Program-made: the position numbers and the translations under genes
Shown: positions 1-8,228 of the stretch, piece after piece
Numbering within the stretch: position 1 is the stretch's first letter
How the letters are laid out: every line of letters begins with the position of its first letter
NCBI RefSeq assembly: GCF_017051705.1
Contig: NZ_JAFIDJ010000001.1
Coordinates: 682,001 to 746,000 of the forward strand
From: Algoriphagus lutimaris
GTDB lineage: Bacteria > Bacteroidota > Bacteroidia > Cytophagales > Cyclobacteriaceae
Reading direction: 5' to 3'
Length of the DNA: 64,000 nucleotides
The notes under the pieces: model-generated
Databases searched by the model: none
Told to the model about the DNA's origin: nothing
Seen by the model: only the letters and a program-made list of their open reading frames with translations

Positions 1-497
1 TCGATCCATTCTTTGATGATTTTTTCCGGGGAATTTTCAGCCACCTCTTCGATGTCCATTCCACCTTCTGTAGAAGCCATGATGACATTGCTTCCAGTTG
101 CTCTATCCAATAAGATGGATAAATAATATTCTTTCGGTTCGGATGCTCCTGGGTAGTAAACATCTTCAGCAACTAGTACTTTGTTTACTAATTTACCTTC
201 CGGTCCTGTCTGATGCGTCACCAAAGTCCCGCCCAGAATATTTTTAGCTTTTTCAGCTACATCTTCTAGTTTTTTGGCAAGAACCACACCGTTTGATCCA
301 GTAGACTGGATTTTGCCTTTGCCTCGGCCACCGGCATGAATTTGAGCTTTGATCACATACCAGGAAGTTCCGGTCTGAGCATTTAGCTTAACTGCTGCTT
401 CATGAGCTGCTTCTGGACTGTCGGCTATAATACCTTCCTGAATGCGAACTCCATAACCTTTTAATACTTCTTTAGCCTGATATTCGTGAATATTCAT
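1..497 (-). CDS. sucC: Succinyl-CoA synthetase beta subunit (5' part)
   Basis: This is the N-terminal part of the ADP/GDP-forming succinyl-CoA ligase beta chain, the TCA-cycle enzyme that couples succinyl-CoA cleavage to nucleotide triphosphate formation. About 165 codons are visible before the window edge. The protein begins [17 protein letters not shown], the usual start of SucC, and continues with the ATP-grasp segment containing [12 protein letters not shown] and later EDVYYP. The ATG at 495-497 gives the family N-terminus. It is transcribed away from the ABC gene at 649, so the 150 bp between them should hold two divergent promoters. The family call is secure; the C-terminal half is outside the window. 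Confidence 0.95.
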   Translation of the reverse strand, partial: MNIHEYQAKEVLKGYGVRIQEGIIADSPEAAHEAAVKLNAQTGTSWYVIKAQIHAGGRGKGKIQSTGSNGVVLAKKLEDVAEKAKNILGGTLVTHQTGPEGKLVNKVLVAEDVYYPGASEPKEYYLSILLDRATGSNVIMASTEGGMDIEEVAENSPEKIIKEWI

Positions 498-648
498 CCT
501 ATGAAAATTTTTGCCCGAAGTTAAGTCCTAAGAGCCGATAAATCAAACCTAGATTTGTCCTTTCTTCTCAAAAAATCCCGTTTATTACGAATTAATTGAG
601 TATCTGGAAAAGATTTGTTCTAATTTTAAATTTGTAAAAAATCTTACT

Positions 649-1299
649 ATGCTGAAAGCCAGTGGTATCCATAAGCACTATGGAAATCTACACGTATTAA
701 AGGGAGTGGATGTAGAAATTTCATCTTCAGAAATAGTTTCTATTGTTGGATCTTCCGGAGCTGGAAAAAGTACCCTCTTACATATATTAGGAACCTTGGA
801 TAAACCGGAATCCGGGATTCTCACCATGGAAGATAAAGATTTGTTGAAATTGACCGGAGAAAATCTGGCCAAGTTCCGCAATCAGAAAATAGGCTTTATT
901 TTTCAGTTCCATAATTTGTTGCCTGAATTTACAGCATCGGAAAACATCCAGATTCCAGGGATGATTAAAGGAGGGAACCCTGCGGCATTGGAAAAGCGGG
1001 CTGGGGAACTGGCAGAATTGCTAAGTATCAGTCACCGCCTGGACCATAAACCTTCCACGCTTTCAGGAGGGGAGCAGCAACGGATAGCAGTGGCCAGGGC
1101 ATTAATCAATGATCCTGCAGTGGTGTTTGCAGATGAGCCTAGTGGGAATCTGGATACAGAAAATGCCAGAGCCCTACATTCCCTGTTCTTTACGCTGAGA
1201 GAGGAATTGGGGCAAGCTTTTGTAATTGTAACCCATAATGAAGAACTGGCAGGAATGGCTGACAGGAAATTAACCATGAAGGATGGCCTGATTATATAA
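649..1299 (+). CDS. LolD/MacB-type ABC transporter ATP-binding protein
   Basis: This 216-residue ATPase is of the size and type that partners FtsX/LolC-like permeases in lipoprotein release or export (LolD, MacB, FtsE group). Visible motifs are Walker A GSSGAGKST at residues 34-42, the Q-loop in GFIFQFHNLLPEFTA, the signature LSGGE at 138-142, Walker B VVFADEP at 158-164 and the switch His in VIVTHN near 196. The phrase 'FHNLLPEFTA' is typical of LolD-like proteins. No permease gene lies next to it, so the partner must be encoded elsewhere. LolD is the most likely role, but the family contains other small ATPases that look the same. Confidence 0.85.
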   Translation: MLKASGIHKHYGNLHVLKGVDVEISSSEIVSIVGSSGAGKSTLLHILGTLDKPESGILTMEDKDLLKLTGENLAKFRNQKIGFIFQFHNLLPEFTASENIQIPGMIKGGNPAALEKRAGELAELLSISHRLDHKPSTLSGGEQQRIAVARALINDPAVVFADEPSGNLDTENARALHSLFFTLREELGQAFVIVTHNEELAGMADRKLTMKDGLII

Positions 1300-1469
1300 C
1301 TGTTCAAATGAGCTAATAGGGGTATTAAATATCAGGGGTTAATGAGGGCATTACGCAGTTGAATGAGAAGCAAAATTAAAAAGACTCATTAATTTAAATC
1401 CTTCCAATTTTCTTGAACTTTCTTCCGGTTTTTTACATTTGATCTTGATAACCACCAAATGAATTACTT

Positions 1470-2303
1470 GTGAAGATAAGCAGTGTCCAGTCCATGTTAT
1501 TGGCTGGAGTTTTTTTTGCATTGATGAATGTGTCTGTCAAGTACATTCCTCATATTCCTGCGATAGAAATTATCTTGTTCAGGTCTCTCTTTAGTTTGGT
1601 GTTTAGCTTTACCATGTTAAGAAGGCAGCATGTACCTGTTTTTGGAAATAATAAAAAGCTTTTGGTACTGAGAGGGGTGGTAGGTTCTGTAGGATTGATT
1701 TCCTTCTTCTATACCCTCCAAAAAATACCCTTGGCGAGTGCGGTTACCTTGCAATACCTTTCTCCTATTCTGACAACTATACTTGGAATCTTTTTGGTTA
1801 AAGAAAAGGTGAAGCCTATTCAGTTTCTCTTTTTTGCCATTTCATTTGTTGGAGTGGTTATGGTGCAGGGGTTTGATACGCGGGTAAACCTGCTTTATGC
1901 AAGTATAGGATTCATCTCTGCCTTGTTTTCTGGATTGGCTTACAATGTGATCCGGAAATTGAAAAATACCGAACACCCCTTGGTTATTATCTTTTACTTC
2001 CCTTTAGTCACCCTTCCAATCGCTTGTGTCGTCAGTTTCTTTACTTGGGTGCAACCGGAAGGTTGGGACTGGGCCATTTTGTTATGGATAGGAATCTGTA
2101 CACAGACGGCTCAATATTTTATGACCGTTGCTTACCAAAATGCCAACGTTTCTAGGATTTCTAGTTTGAGTTATTTGGGCGTTTTTTATGCATTAATCTT
2201 CGGATTCTTCTTCTTTGGAGAAGCATATACTTTGATGGCTTATGTGGGAATGGGCTTGTTGCTATTAGGGGTCATTCTGAATTATCGGGTTAAAAATGCA
2301 TAG
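1470..2303 (+). CDS. DMT-superfamily (EamA) permease
   Basis: This 277-residue integral membrane protein has about ten hydrophobic segments arranged as two five-helix EamA repeats, the usual plan of drug/metabolite transporters. The pattern LASAVTLQYLSPILTTILGIFLVKEK in the first half is typical of EamA domains that export amino acids or other metabolites. The first in-frame start is GTG at 1470; the next choice is ATG at 1494, which removes eight residues and still leaves the first helix, so the exact start is unsettled. No clear ribosome binding site is present. The substrate cannot be inferred from sequence. It stands alone between the ABC ATPase and pncB, with 58 bp to pncB. Confidence 0.8.
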   Translation: MKISSVQSMLLAGVFFALMNVSVKYIPHIPAIEIILFRSLFSLVFSFTMLRRQHVPVFGNNKKLLVLRGVVGSVGLISFFYTLQKIPLASAVTLQYLSPILTTILGIFLVKEKVKPIQFLFFAISFVGVVMVQGFDTRVNLLYASIGFISALFSGLAYNVIRKLKNTEHPLVIIFYFPLVTLPIACVVSFFTWVQPEGWDWAILLWIGICTQTAQYFMTVAYQNANVSRISSLSYLGVFYALIFGFFFFGEAYTLMAYVGMGLLLLGVILNYRVKNA

Positions 2304-2361
2304 AAAGAAAAGTTTGTTGAAGTACGCATCCATAGTACCTTTATAGGCTAGCAATTCTTTT

Positions 2362-3852
2362 ATGAAAATCACTAAAGATCTTTATCAGGGCTCTTTGGCC
2401 TTATTAACCGATTTCTATCAACTGACCATGGCTTATGCCTATTGGAAATCAGGTAAAGCAGAGCAGGAAGCCGTATTCAATTTGTTTTTTAGAAAGCATC
2501 CATTTCAAGGTGGTTTTACCTTAGCTGCCGGCTTGGATTATGTGGTGGATTATTGTAAAAACTTCAAATTTGGTTCGGAGGATATCCAATATTTATCCTC
2601 CATGAAAAATGAAGAAGGTGAAAATCTTTTTGATCCGGAATTTCTCAAGTACCTATCCAAGATGAAGTTTAGCTGCGATATAGATGCAGTGGAAGAAGGA
2701 ACCGTGGTTTTTCCAAATGCGCCGATGATTCGAGTGAAAGGGCCATTGATTCAATGTCAGCTATTGGAAACTCCTTTATTAAATATTTTCAACTTTCAGA
2801 CCTTGATTGCCACCAAAGCAGCAAGAATTAATTTAGCAGCCAAGGGGGAGCCAGTGTTGGAATTTGGACTCAGACGTGCCCAAGGTATTGATGGGGCATT
2901 AGCGGCTTCTAGAGCATCTTATATTGGTGGTTGTAGCTCCACCAGCAATGTGATGGCAGGTAAACTTTTTGGAATTCCGGTATCAGGCACTCATGCACAT
3001 AGTTGGATCATGTCCTTCGAAACTGAAATGGAGGCTTTTGAGGCTTATGCGGATGCTTTTCCCGATCGTTGTATTTTTTTGGTAGACACCTATGATACCA
3101 TCACAGGAGTAAAGAATGCCATTAAAGTAGGTCAATCCCTTAGAAAGAAAGGGAAAGAAATGTTGGGAATACGTATTGATTCCGGAGATTTGGCCTATTA
3201 CAGCAACAAAGCTAGGGAAATGCTGGATGAGGCTGGTTTTCCGGATGCGAAAATCGTGGCCTCTAACGATTTAGATGAACATATCATCACCTCCTTGAAA
3301 GGTCAAGAAGCATCGATTAATGTCTGGGGAGTAGGGACGAAGTTGGTGACTGCCTTTGATCAACCGGCTTTGGGTGCAGTGTATAAACTTTCTGCCATTC
3401 GAATTGAGAATGGAACCTATGTTCCAAAAATAAAAATCTCTCAGCAGTCTTTGAAAATCAACATTCCAGGTGTGCATAATGTAAAACGGTACTACTCTAA
3501 AGGAAAGGCTGTAGCAGATATGATTTATCTGGAGGATCAGGAAATCAATCCCAAAGGTTTGGTGATTATTGATCCAATTGATAGTACTAGAAGAAAAAGG
3601 ATCATGCCATATTTTTACCAGGAGGAGGAGTTACTTCAGCCCATCTTTAGAGGAGGGAAGCAAGTGTACAAATCCCCAAATCTGGAGAGCATTCGAAAAA
3701 GAGCAAAGGAACAATTAGATTCATTTGATAAAACCCATAAACGAATGGTCAATCCACATCTGTACCCTGTAGGTTTAGAGGAGAATTTGCACCATTTGAG
3801 GACAGATTTGGTTTTAAAAGCACAACAATTAGATCCTAAAGATGAAAAGTAA
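2362..3852 (+). CDS. pncB: Nicotinate phosphoribosyltransferase
   Basis: The protein makes nicotinate mononucleotide from nicotinate, PRPP and ATP, the first committed step of the Preiss-Handler NAD salvage route. It has 496 residues, the length of the longer (eukaryote-like and Gram-positive-like) NAPRT class. It starts with SLALLTDFYQLTMAYAYWKSG, as in that class. The GTHAHSW motif at about 209-215 contains the histidine phosphorylated in the family, and LVDTYDT and GIRIDSGDL form the phosphoribosyl pocket. The last codons overlap the start of pncA by 11 bases, so the nicotinamidase that supplies its substrate is very probably co-translated. Function is secure from family membership and neighbour. 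Confidence 0.95.
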   Translation: MKITKDLYQGSLALLTDFYQLTMAYAYWKSGKAEQEAVFNLFFRKHPFQGGFTLAAGLDYVVDYCKNFKFGSEDIQYLSSMKNEEGENLFDPEFLKYLSKMKFSCDIDAVEEGTVVFPNAPMIRVKGPLIQCQLLETPLLNIFNFQTLIATKAARINLAAKGEPVLEFGLRRAQGIDGALAASRASYIGGCSSTSNVMAGKLFGIPVSGTHAHSWIMSFETEMEAFEAYADAFPDRCIFLVDTYDTITGVKNAIKVGQSLRKKGKEMLGIRIDSGDLAYYSNKAREMLDEAGFPDAKIVASNDLDEHIITSLKGQEASINVWGVGTKLVTAFDQPALGAVYKLSAIRIENGTYVPKIKISQQSLKINIPGVHNVKRYYSKGKAVADMIYLEDQEINPKGLVIIDPIDSTRRKRIMPYFYQEEELLQPIFRGGKQVYKSPNLESIRKRAKEQLDSFDKTHKRMVNPHLYPVGLEENLHHLRTDLVLKAQQLDPKDEK

Positions 3853-4480
3853 AGAAGAAGCCTTACTCATAGTGGATGTTCAGAATGATTTTTTACCTGG
3901 AGGAGCATTGGCGGTAAAAGAGGGTGATCAGATCATTCCGGTCATCAATTCACTTCAGGAACATTTTCAATTTATTGTGGCTACTCAGGATTTTCATCCT
4001 GTAAACCATGGCAGTTTTGCTTCAAATCACCCTGGTAAAAAAGTGGGAGAGTTTGTAGGATTAGGTGGCTTAGATCAAATTTTATGGCCAGATCACTGTG
4101 TTCAGGGAACTTTTGGAGCTTCATTTCATCCGAACTTGAACAAGGAAAAATGGAAGGCCATATTTCAAAAAGGTAAAAACCCGGAAGTGGATTCCTATTC
4201 AGGTTTTTATGATAATGCCAGGAAGGGAGATACTGGATTAGGGCAATACCTAAAGGATCGAGGAATTAAAAAAGTTTATATCGCAGGACTCGCTTTGGAT
4301 TACTGTGTGAAATTTACGGCTTTAGATGCACATGGGTTGGGGTTTGAAACCTATTTGATTGTGGATGCTACCCGGGCTGTAAATGTGGACCCAATGGATG
4401 GTGATTTTGCCATTGAAGAGTTGGTTGGGTTGGGAATTAGATTAATTAATAGCCAAGAAATACTAAAAAATCATGTTTGA
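3842..4480 (+). CDS. pncA: Nicotinamidase
   Basis: This cytosolic amidohydrolase converts nicotinamide to nicotinate and ammonia, feeding pncB directly upstream. The catalytic triad of the isochorismatase-like family is visible: Asp12 in IVDVQNDF, Lys110 in FQKG and Cys155 in LDYCVK. The metal site is the DFHPVNHGSF segment (Asp-x-His-x4-His). At 212 residues it matches the usual length. It overlaps pncB by 11 bases at its start and the downstream thioesterase by 8 bases at its end, so the three form a translationally coupled operon. Confidence 0.95.
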   Translation: MKSKEEALLIVDVQNDFLPGGALAVKEGDQIIPVINSLQEHFQFIVATQDFHPVNHGSFASNHPGKKVGEFVGLGGLDQILWPDHCVQGTFGASFHPNLNKEKWKAIFQKGKNPEVDSYSGFYDNARKGDTGLGQYLKDRGIKKVYIAGLALDYCVKFTALDAHGLGFETYLIVDATRAVNVDPMDGDFAIEELVGLGIRLINSQEILKNHV

Positions 4481-4991
4481 ATACGATCCAGAAAAACATT
4501 ATCCCTCTGAAACAGAAAGCCGAGTTGTAATTCGATTTCAGGACTGTGATCCATTAAGGCATTTGAATAATGCGAAGTACTTTGACTATTTCTTCAATGC
4601 CAGAGAAGACCAAGTACCTAAACTATATGGGTTGGAGGTGATGGACTTAATAAGGAAATATAAAGCAGCATGGGTGGTTTATAACCATAATATCAGTTAT
4701 GTCAAGCCTGCCATGGTAGGGGAATGGGTGCGTATCATGAGTAGGATCATCTGGCACAATCAAAATACAATTGTCATTGAATATTACATGACAGATGATA
4801 GTAAAAAGCAATTAAAAACATTGCTTTGGACTACCATGCGCTATGTTACCCTGGCGGAAGGAAAGTCTACGGATCATGAAGGAGCAGTGGCTGATTTTCT
4901 GAAAGCTACCTCTGGAAACTTGGATATTTCTACCTTAAATATTAAGGATAGAGTTAAATTTTTGAATACTCAAATGAAAAATAGTAATTGA
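4473..4991 (+). CDS. 4HBT-type acyl-CoA thioesterase
   Basis: This 172-residue protein carries a hot-dog fold of the 4-hydroxybenzoyl-CoA thioesterase/FatB-like group. The active-site loop reads QDCDPLRHLNNAKYFDYFF, matching the family pattern in which an Asp is followed by HxNN. It is followed by the long central helix and the 'YNHNISYVKPAMVGEWV' strand. The product would hydrolyse an acyl-CoA thioester, substrate unknown. It begins inside the last codons of pncA, so it is the third gene of the pnc operon, although no metabolic link between NAD salvage and a thioesterase is obvious. The coding call is secure and the substrate is open. Confidence 0.85.
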   Translation: MFEYDPEKHYPSETESRVVIRFQDCDPLRHLNNAKYFDYFFNAREDQVPKLYGLEVMDLIRKYKAAWVVYNHNISYVKPAMVGEWVRIMSRIIWHNQNTIVIEYYMTDDSKKQLKTLLWTTMRYVTLAEGKSTDHEGAVADFLKATSGNLDISTLNIKDRVKFLNTQMKNSN

Positions 4992-5017
4992 TAAAAGTCA
5001 AAAATCTGTGTCTCAGC

Positions 5018-5047
5018 GAACAAAGCCTGTTCGTAAGCGTACAGGTT
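5018..5047 (+). promoter_or_regulatory. Distal upstream element of secreted paralog 1
   Basis: A block reading GAACAAAG, then TGTTC-N6-GTACA (5028-5043), then GGTT. The same block occurs before paralog 2 (6808-6836) and paralog 3 (7944-7972). In all three the dyad is TGTnC-N6-GTACA and lies 85-87 bases before a conserved TGTAAC. The likely role, by inference, is an enhancer site for a sigma-54 activator about 280 bp upstream of the promoter core. Its hairpin potential and run of T could also serve as a weak terminator for the pnc operon. Confidence 0.6.
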
Positions 5048-5124
5048 TTTTATTTTTAAGGGTTTTGTAATCAAGTGGTTATAGAAAAAATAAAAATTAT
5101 TTTTTCATAAAAAATATCATAAAG

Positions 5125-5216
5125 TGTAACCCCGATTTTTCGCAATTCTGTACAAATATGTCCGCATGTATGACAATCGAACAAGAAATTGTTTCAAAAC
5201 TGTGCGAATTTGTTCG
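5125..5216 (+). promoter_or_regulatory. Medial upstream element of secreted paralog 1
   Basis: The block opens with TGTAACC (5125) and, exactly 47 bases later, has GACA (5172) within ATGTCCGCATGTATGACA, followed by ATCGAAC. Paralogs 2 and 3 have TGTAAC and GACA at the same 47-base distance. TGTC-N9-GACA forms a dyad here and in paralog 2. Two further half-dyads of the TGTnC-N6-GTnCG kind lie at 5149-5164 and 5201-5216. Seen in sequence: conservation and spacing. Inferred: binding of an activator or second regulator. Confidence 0.6.
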
Positions 5217-5316
5217 GTTTAATGTCGTTACATCAAAATAATATTTTGTAGAAATTAAAATAAATTAAGAATAAGATTGTTTGAAATCGTTAGGTTTGGC
5301 AGGTTAAACATGTTTT

Positions 5317-5342
5317 GGTATGGGCTTGGCATCATAAAAAGC
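5317..5342 (+). promoter_or_regulatory. Sigma-54-like promoter of secreted paralog 1
   Basis: TTGGTATGGGCTTGGCA carries the GG-N10-GC hallmark of RpoN promoters (GG at 5317-5318, GC at 5329-5330). Twelve bases after the -12 C the predicted start is C5342, the first bases of a leader (CACAACACTAAACCAAC) conserved upstream of paralog 2. The 5' UTR would be 23 nt. The agreement of core, spacing and leader among three copies makes this a strong prediction, though no transcript data are available. Confidence 0.75.
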
Positions 5343-5364
5343 ACAACACTAAACCAACACTGTT

Positions 5365-5949
5365 ATGAAAACCCTATTCACTTTAGCTATGGCAGGCGCC
5401 CTTTCTTTTAGCGCTTTAGCCAACGCAGACGACGATTTAAGAGAATTGTCTGACGTAAATTCAAAATTCAAAAAAATCAATGTATTACTTAAAGAAGGTG
5501 TAGGTGATGCCAAAATTGCCATCATTGACATGAATGGTCATAAACTTCACCAAAGAAAGGTGCATGTAAAAAATGACGACCTCATGGTCCCTTATAATCT
5601 GGATGAATTGCCTTGTGGAGAATACCAGGTACGAATTTCTACTGACGACGAGGAAGTAGTGTACACGGTAGAAACAAAGGAAAGACCTATTCCTACTGAA
5701 GAATTGCCCTTAATGGCATATGGGAAACTATTAGATGATGATACGATCAATTTGGCTGTCATAGGACTTACCGAACCAGGTGTGGAAGTAAAAGTGAAAA
5801 CCGAAAAAGAAGGAAGTGTAATCTTTGAAGAGTATATTGACCAAGCGGAAGGTTTCAAAAAAGATTTTACTTTCAATGGGATTGACCCAAAGGATATTTA
5901 CCTAGAATTGACTGACGCCTTAGGAAGAACTAGAATCATTCATTTTTAG
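5365..5949 (+). CDS. Secreted two-repeat beta protein, paralog 1
   Basis: I do not recognise a named family. The 194-residue product starts with a Sec signal peptide (MKTLFTLAMAGALSFSALA, cleavage expected after ALA), then has an acidic stretch (DDDLRELSDV) and two similar beta-rich modules at about 35-105 and 115-194. Each module shows the pattern hydrophobic strand, x-x-G-V-x-x-x, strand, Gly, strand, as in Ig-like or T9SS-tail-like sandwiches ('LPCGEYQVRI' resembles a sorting-domain turn). The hinge ERPIPTEELPLMAYGK is almost invariant in the three paralogs, as is the C-terminal LGRTR. It is the first of three tandem copies, each with its own promoter, so dosage or variant expression may matter. 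A periplasmic or surface location is inferred from the signal peptide. Confidence 0.85.
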   Translation: MKTLFTLAMAGALSFSALANADDDLRELSDVNSKFKKINVLLKEGVGDAKIAIIDMNGHKLHQRKVHVKNDDLMVPYNLDELPCGEYQVRISTDDEEVVYTVETKERPIPTEELPLMAYGKLLDDDTINLAVIGLTEPGVEVKVKTEKEGSVIFEEYIDQAEGFKKDFTFNGIDPKDIYLELTDALGRTRIIHF

Positions 5950-5978
5950 GCTTTCAAACCTAGTTTAGTTGAAGAAAG

Positions 5979-6008
5979 AGCTTTAGCCTGCAGGTTAAAG
6001 CTTTTTTT
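5979..6008 (+). terminator. Rho-independent terminator of paralog 1
   Basis: AGCTTTAGCCTG at 5979-5990 pairs with CAGGTTAAAGCT at 5991-6002 with one G-U pair, followed by a run of T. It lies 30 bases after the stop of paralog 1, so paralog 1 is a single-gene unit. Confidence 0.75.
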
Positions 6009-6784
6009 ATGCATTATTTTGTTCTAGAATAAGTTGACAACAAATCGACTCATCATGGAAAATTGAAATATTGATCCTAAAAAACGAAATCAGCATAATT
6101 ATAACCTGGGCTTTAAATCATCACTTTTTTCCAAGTGAATTAAGACTAGTTGACTTTTATGTAAGCCTAGAGATTATATATGATTCAAGGGAATTCAACA
6201 CTTTAGGTTTCAATAACTTTGTAGTTTGGATTATCTCAATTTATTCATTTTATAAGCCTCGAAAGAAGAAAAAAATAATAGTCCGATATTAAACTTTTGA
6301 TATCCTTGAAACCGGTGAAGATGCCACGTTAAGACCCTCCAAAATTGTATGATTTATTGAGAGACCAATTCAGTAAGATGGAGTTGAAAAAAGGTGTTGA
6401 CAGACTTTCTGCCTATCTAAGTGATGAAAGTATGTAGATTCAACTTTTTATCAGATTCACGAAGATTACTCATTCATAGCATTGGTGGAGAAGCATCCAA
6501 ATTTGTCAAAAGATTTCAAACTAATCTGAATTGATTAAATCTTATCAATTTTTTCAAGTTTTTGCCAATTAAAGAATGGGAGGAATTAGAAACTCAGCTT
6601 TTTTATTTGAATCCACTATTTGAATCCGCTGTCCTTGATTTATATATAAAGTGAATTATTACTGTACTTAATACTATTTGATTAGATAAAGCCTCAAATA
6701 AGAAGGTAGGGTCGAGATTTGGTTTAACCTAGCTCGAATTCTTCTGAAAGAATCAAAAAAGAAAAGAAGATGAGACAATAACTT
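6009..6784. other. AT-rich intergenic stretch with a degenerate ORF
   Basis: This is the longest non-coding stretch of the window. Apart from the broken reading frame at 6333-6529, I see no gene, RNA or terminator in it. A TTG-initiated frame at 6071-6292 has low-complexity, lysine-rich content and no upstream signal, and is not accepted as a gene. The unusual length between two tandem paralogs suggests decay of an older gene. Confidence 0.5.
6333..6529 (+). pseudogene. Degenerate coding fragment with frameshift
   Basis: Bases 6333-6434 read as 34 sense codons with protein-like composition (for example RDQFSKMELKKGVDRLSAYL) and end at TAG 6435. Stepping back one base at 6434 opens a second frame of 31 codons (VDSTFYQIHEDYSFIALVEK and on) that ends at TGA 6527. 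The two pieces together look like one helical protein segment of about 65 residues interrupted by a frameshift, with no start codon upstream because TAA precedes it at 6330. I do not recognise the family. It may be a gene remnant or chance; confidence is low. Confidence 0.3.
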
Positions 6785-6836
6785 GTCCGAAAACTTGAAT
6801 GCTATCGGACGAAATATGTACAAAACCGTACAGTAT
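6785..6836 (+). promoter_or_regulatory. Distal upstream element of secreted paralog 2
   Basis: Contains two dyads: GTCCGA at 6785-6790 with TCGGAC at 6805-6810, and the perfect TGTAC-AAAACC-GTACA at 6817-6832. The second matches the TGTnC-N6-GTACA dyads of paralogs 1 and 3 in sequence and in distance (85 bases) to the downstream TGTAAC block. This copy has the most symmetrical half-sites and is the best one from which to define the operator. Confidence 0.6.
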
Positions 6837-6911
6837 ATTTTTGGTATCAGAAATTAAAAAATGATTTAGTAGAATTTCCGAAATTAAATTTTCTTAACAA
6901 GTATATTTTTA

Positions 6912-6972
6912 TGTAACCCTGAAATTCCGAAAAAATCAAAAAACATGTCCGCTTGTAAGACAGTCGAACAGT
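6912..6972 (+). promoter_or_regulatory. Medial upstream element of secreted paralog 2
   Basis: TGTAACCC at 6912 is followed 47 bases later by GACA (6959) in ATGTCCGCTTGTAAGACA and then GTCGAACAG. The match to the paralog 1 block is close over the last 25 bases. The distance from GACA to the -24 GG is 145 bases, identical to paralog 1. The conserved spacing argues for a protein-binding module rather than leftover homology. Confidence 0.6.
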
Positions 6973-7103
6973 AAAGTGAATTGGAAGTGGACAGATTTTG
7001 TTAAAAAATCATGAATTTTTCAAAATTAAATTTTGATAAACTGTTAAAAAAGTAAAATAAAAGAAGAATCCTTACATGTGGATTTGGTACAAGTTATTGG
7101 TTT

Positions 7104-7129
7104 GGTACGAGCTTCGCAATAAAGAAAGC
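7104..7129 (+). promoter_or_regulatory. Sigma-54-like promoter of secreted paralog 2
   Basis: TTGGTACGAGCTTCGCA has GG at 7104-7105 and GC at 7116-7117, separated by ten bases. The predicted start is C7129, the second base of GCACAACACTAAACCAAC, aligned exactly with the start predicted for paralog 1. The 5' UTR would be 22 nt. This promoter lies inside the upstream extension of the reading frame, which is why the ATG at 7151 is the true start. Confidence 0.75.
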
Positions 7130-7150
7130 ACAACACTAAACCAACAAGTT

Positions 7151-7738
7151 ATGAAAACCTTATTCACATTCGCAATGGCTAGCGCCTTATCTTTTAGCGC
7201 ATTGGCAGCAGACGCAAACGAAGATTTAAAAGACCTTTCAGCTGTAAACACCAACTATAAAAAGATCAATGTTACTTTAAAAGAGGGGGTTGGAAATGCA
7301 AAAATCACTATCCTTAACCAACAGGGAAAAAGCCTGAATCAAAAGAGGGTTCATGTAAAAGATGAAAGTATCATGGTTCCTTACAATATGAAAAATTTAC
7401 CGGCAGGTGAGTACCAAATTAAAATTGTAACGGATGAGGATGAAGTGATCTATTCTGTAAATACTACCGATTCGCCGATTCCTGTAGAAGACCTTCCTTT
7501 AATGGCCTATGGAAAAGTTGTAGACGAAAATACAGTAAGTCTTGCTGTAGTAGGATTGACAGAGCCAGGAGTAGAGGTGAAAGTATATTCCTCTGAAAGT
7601 GGTAAAGTCATCTATGAGGAAACTATTGACCAAGCAGATGGATTCAGAAAAGACTTCTCCTTTAAAGGAATGAATTCTGAAGAAGTATATCTTAAAGTAA
7701 AAGACAACTTAGGAAGAACAAGAACCATTTTCTTCTAG
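7151..7738 (+). CDS. Secreted two-repeat beta protein, paralog 2
   Basis: A 195-residue paralog of the genes at 5365 and 8277. The frame is open from 7076, but the start at 7151 is chosen because it gives the signal peptide MKTLFTFAMASALSFSALA shared with paralog 1 and because the predicted promoter and leader end just before it. The mature part has the same two beta-rich modules, the SPIPVEDLPLMAYGK hinge and the LGRTR ending. The acidic mature N-terminus (DANEDLKDLS) is also kept. It lacks the single Cys present in paralog 1 (PCGEY is PAGEY here). No family name is recognised; an exported structural or stress-related role is inferred only from location and promoter type. Confidence 0.85.
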   Translation: MKTLFTFAMASALSFSALAADANEDLKDLSAVNTNYKKINVTLKEGVGNAKITILNQQGKSLNQKRVHVKDESIMVPYNMKNLPAGEYQIKIVTDEDEVIYSVNTTDSPIPVEDLPLMAYGKVVDENTVSLAVVGLTEPGVEVKVYSSESGKVIYEETIDQADGFRKDFSFKGMNSEEVYLKVKDNLGRTRTIFF

Positions 7739-7761
7739 TATTAAGCCAACTTATTAGAAGT

Positions 7762-7792
7762 AAGCCTTGATCGTGTGATCAAGGCTTTTTTT
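7762..7792 (+). terminator. Rho-independent terminator of paralog 2
   Basis: AAGCCTTGATC at 7762-7772 pairs perfectly with GATCAAGGCTT at 7777-7787 across a four-base loop, followed by eight T. It ends the paralog 2 transcript about 25 bases after the stop codon. Confidence 0.85.
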
Positions 7793-7943
7793 TGTTTAAA
7801 AATTAAAACCATCAATTAATTTGTGTCAATTCAAAAAGCATGAAAATAATCAAAAACAAAGAGTGTTTAAAAAAATGACATTGAGATTGGAAAGTCCAGT
7901 TTTGATGGATTGATAATAGTATTTAGTAAAAATGAATCCTAGT

Positions 7944-7972
7944 GAACAAAGATGTGCAAATGCGTACAGGTT
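7944..7972 (+). promoter_or_regulatory. Distal upstream element of secreted paralog 3
   Basis: GAACAAAG is followed by TGTGC-AAATGC-GTACA (7953-7968) and GGTT, matching the distal blocks of paralogs 1 and 2. It is 85 bases before TGTAAC at 8048. Confidence 0.6.
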
Positions 7973-8047
7973 ATTCAATCGTCAATCAATTCACTCTTAT
8001 TTTTATTAATTTTTTTGTCTTAAAAAAATATAAAATAAGCGATAAAC

Positions 8048-8105
8048 TGTAACCTATGAATTTCCAAAACACACTGGAAATCGTTCGGTTTTATGACAGT
8101 ATACC
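8048..8105 (+). promoter_or_regulatory. Medial upstream element of secreted paralog 3
   Basis: TGTAACC at 8048 and GACA at 8095 are again 47 bases apart. The stretch between them has diverged: ATGTCCGC is replaced by ATCGTTCGG, which resembles the TTGTTCGG found at 5210-5217 before paralog 1. From GACA to the -24 GG is 134 bases, 11 fewer than in the other two copies, about one turn of the helix. Confidence 0.55.
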
Positions 8106-8228
8106 TCTATTTAGTATGTTTTTCATCAAGTTTGACTGATTTTATCAATAGGACTCCAAATAATATTCTGTTTTACTGTTGAAGGGTGGATTCCCTTTCT
8201 CATTGAAATTTCAGGAAGATTTAAACTT

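Noticed and set aside
5018-5050. Terminator of the pncB-pncA-thioesterase operon
   Set aside because: The short stem CCTGT/ACAGG with T run could work as one, but the same block occurs before paralogs 2 and 3 without an upstream operon end, so a regulatory role is preferred.
6071-6292. 73-codon frame starting with TTG
   Set aside because: No ATG, no upstream signal, Lys-rich low-complexity end and no resemblance to a protein family; it lies in AT-rich intergenic DNA.
7076-7150. 25-residue N-terminal extension of secreted paralog 2
   Set aside because: It would run through the predicted -24/-12 promoter and place the signal peptide inside the protein; paralogs 1 and 3 start at the equivalent of 7151.
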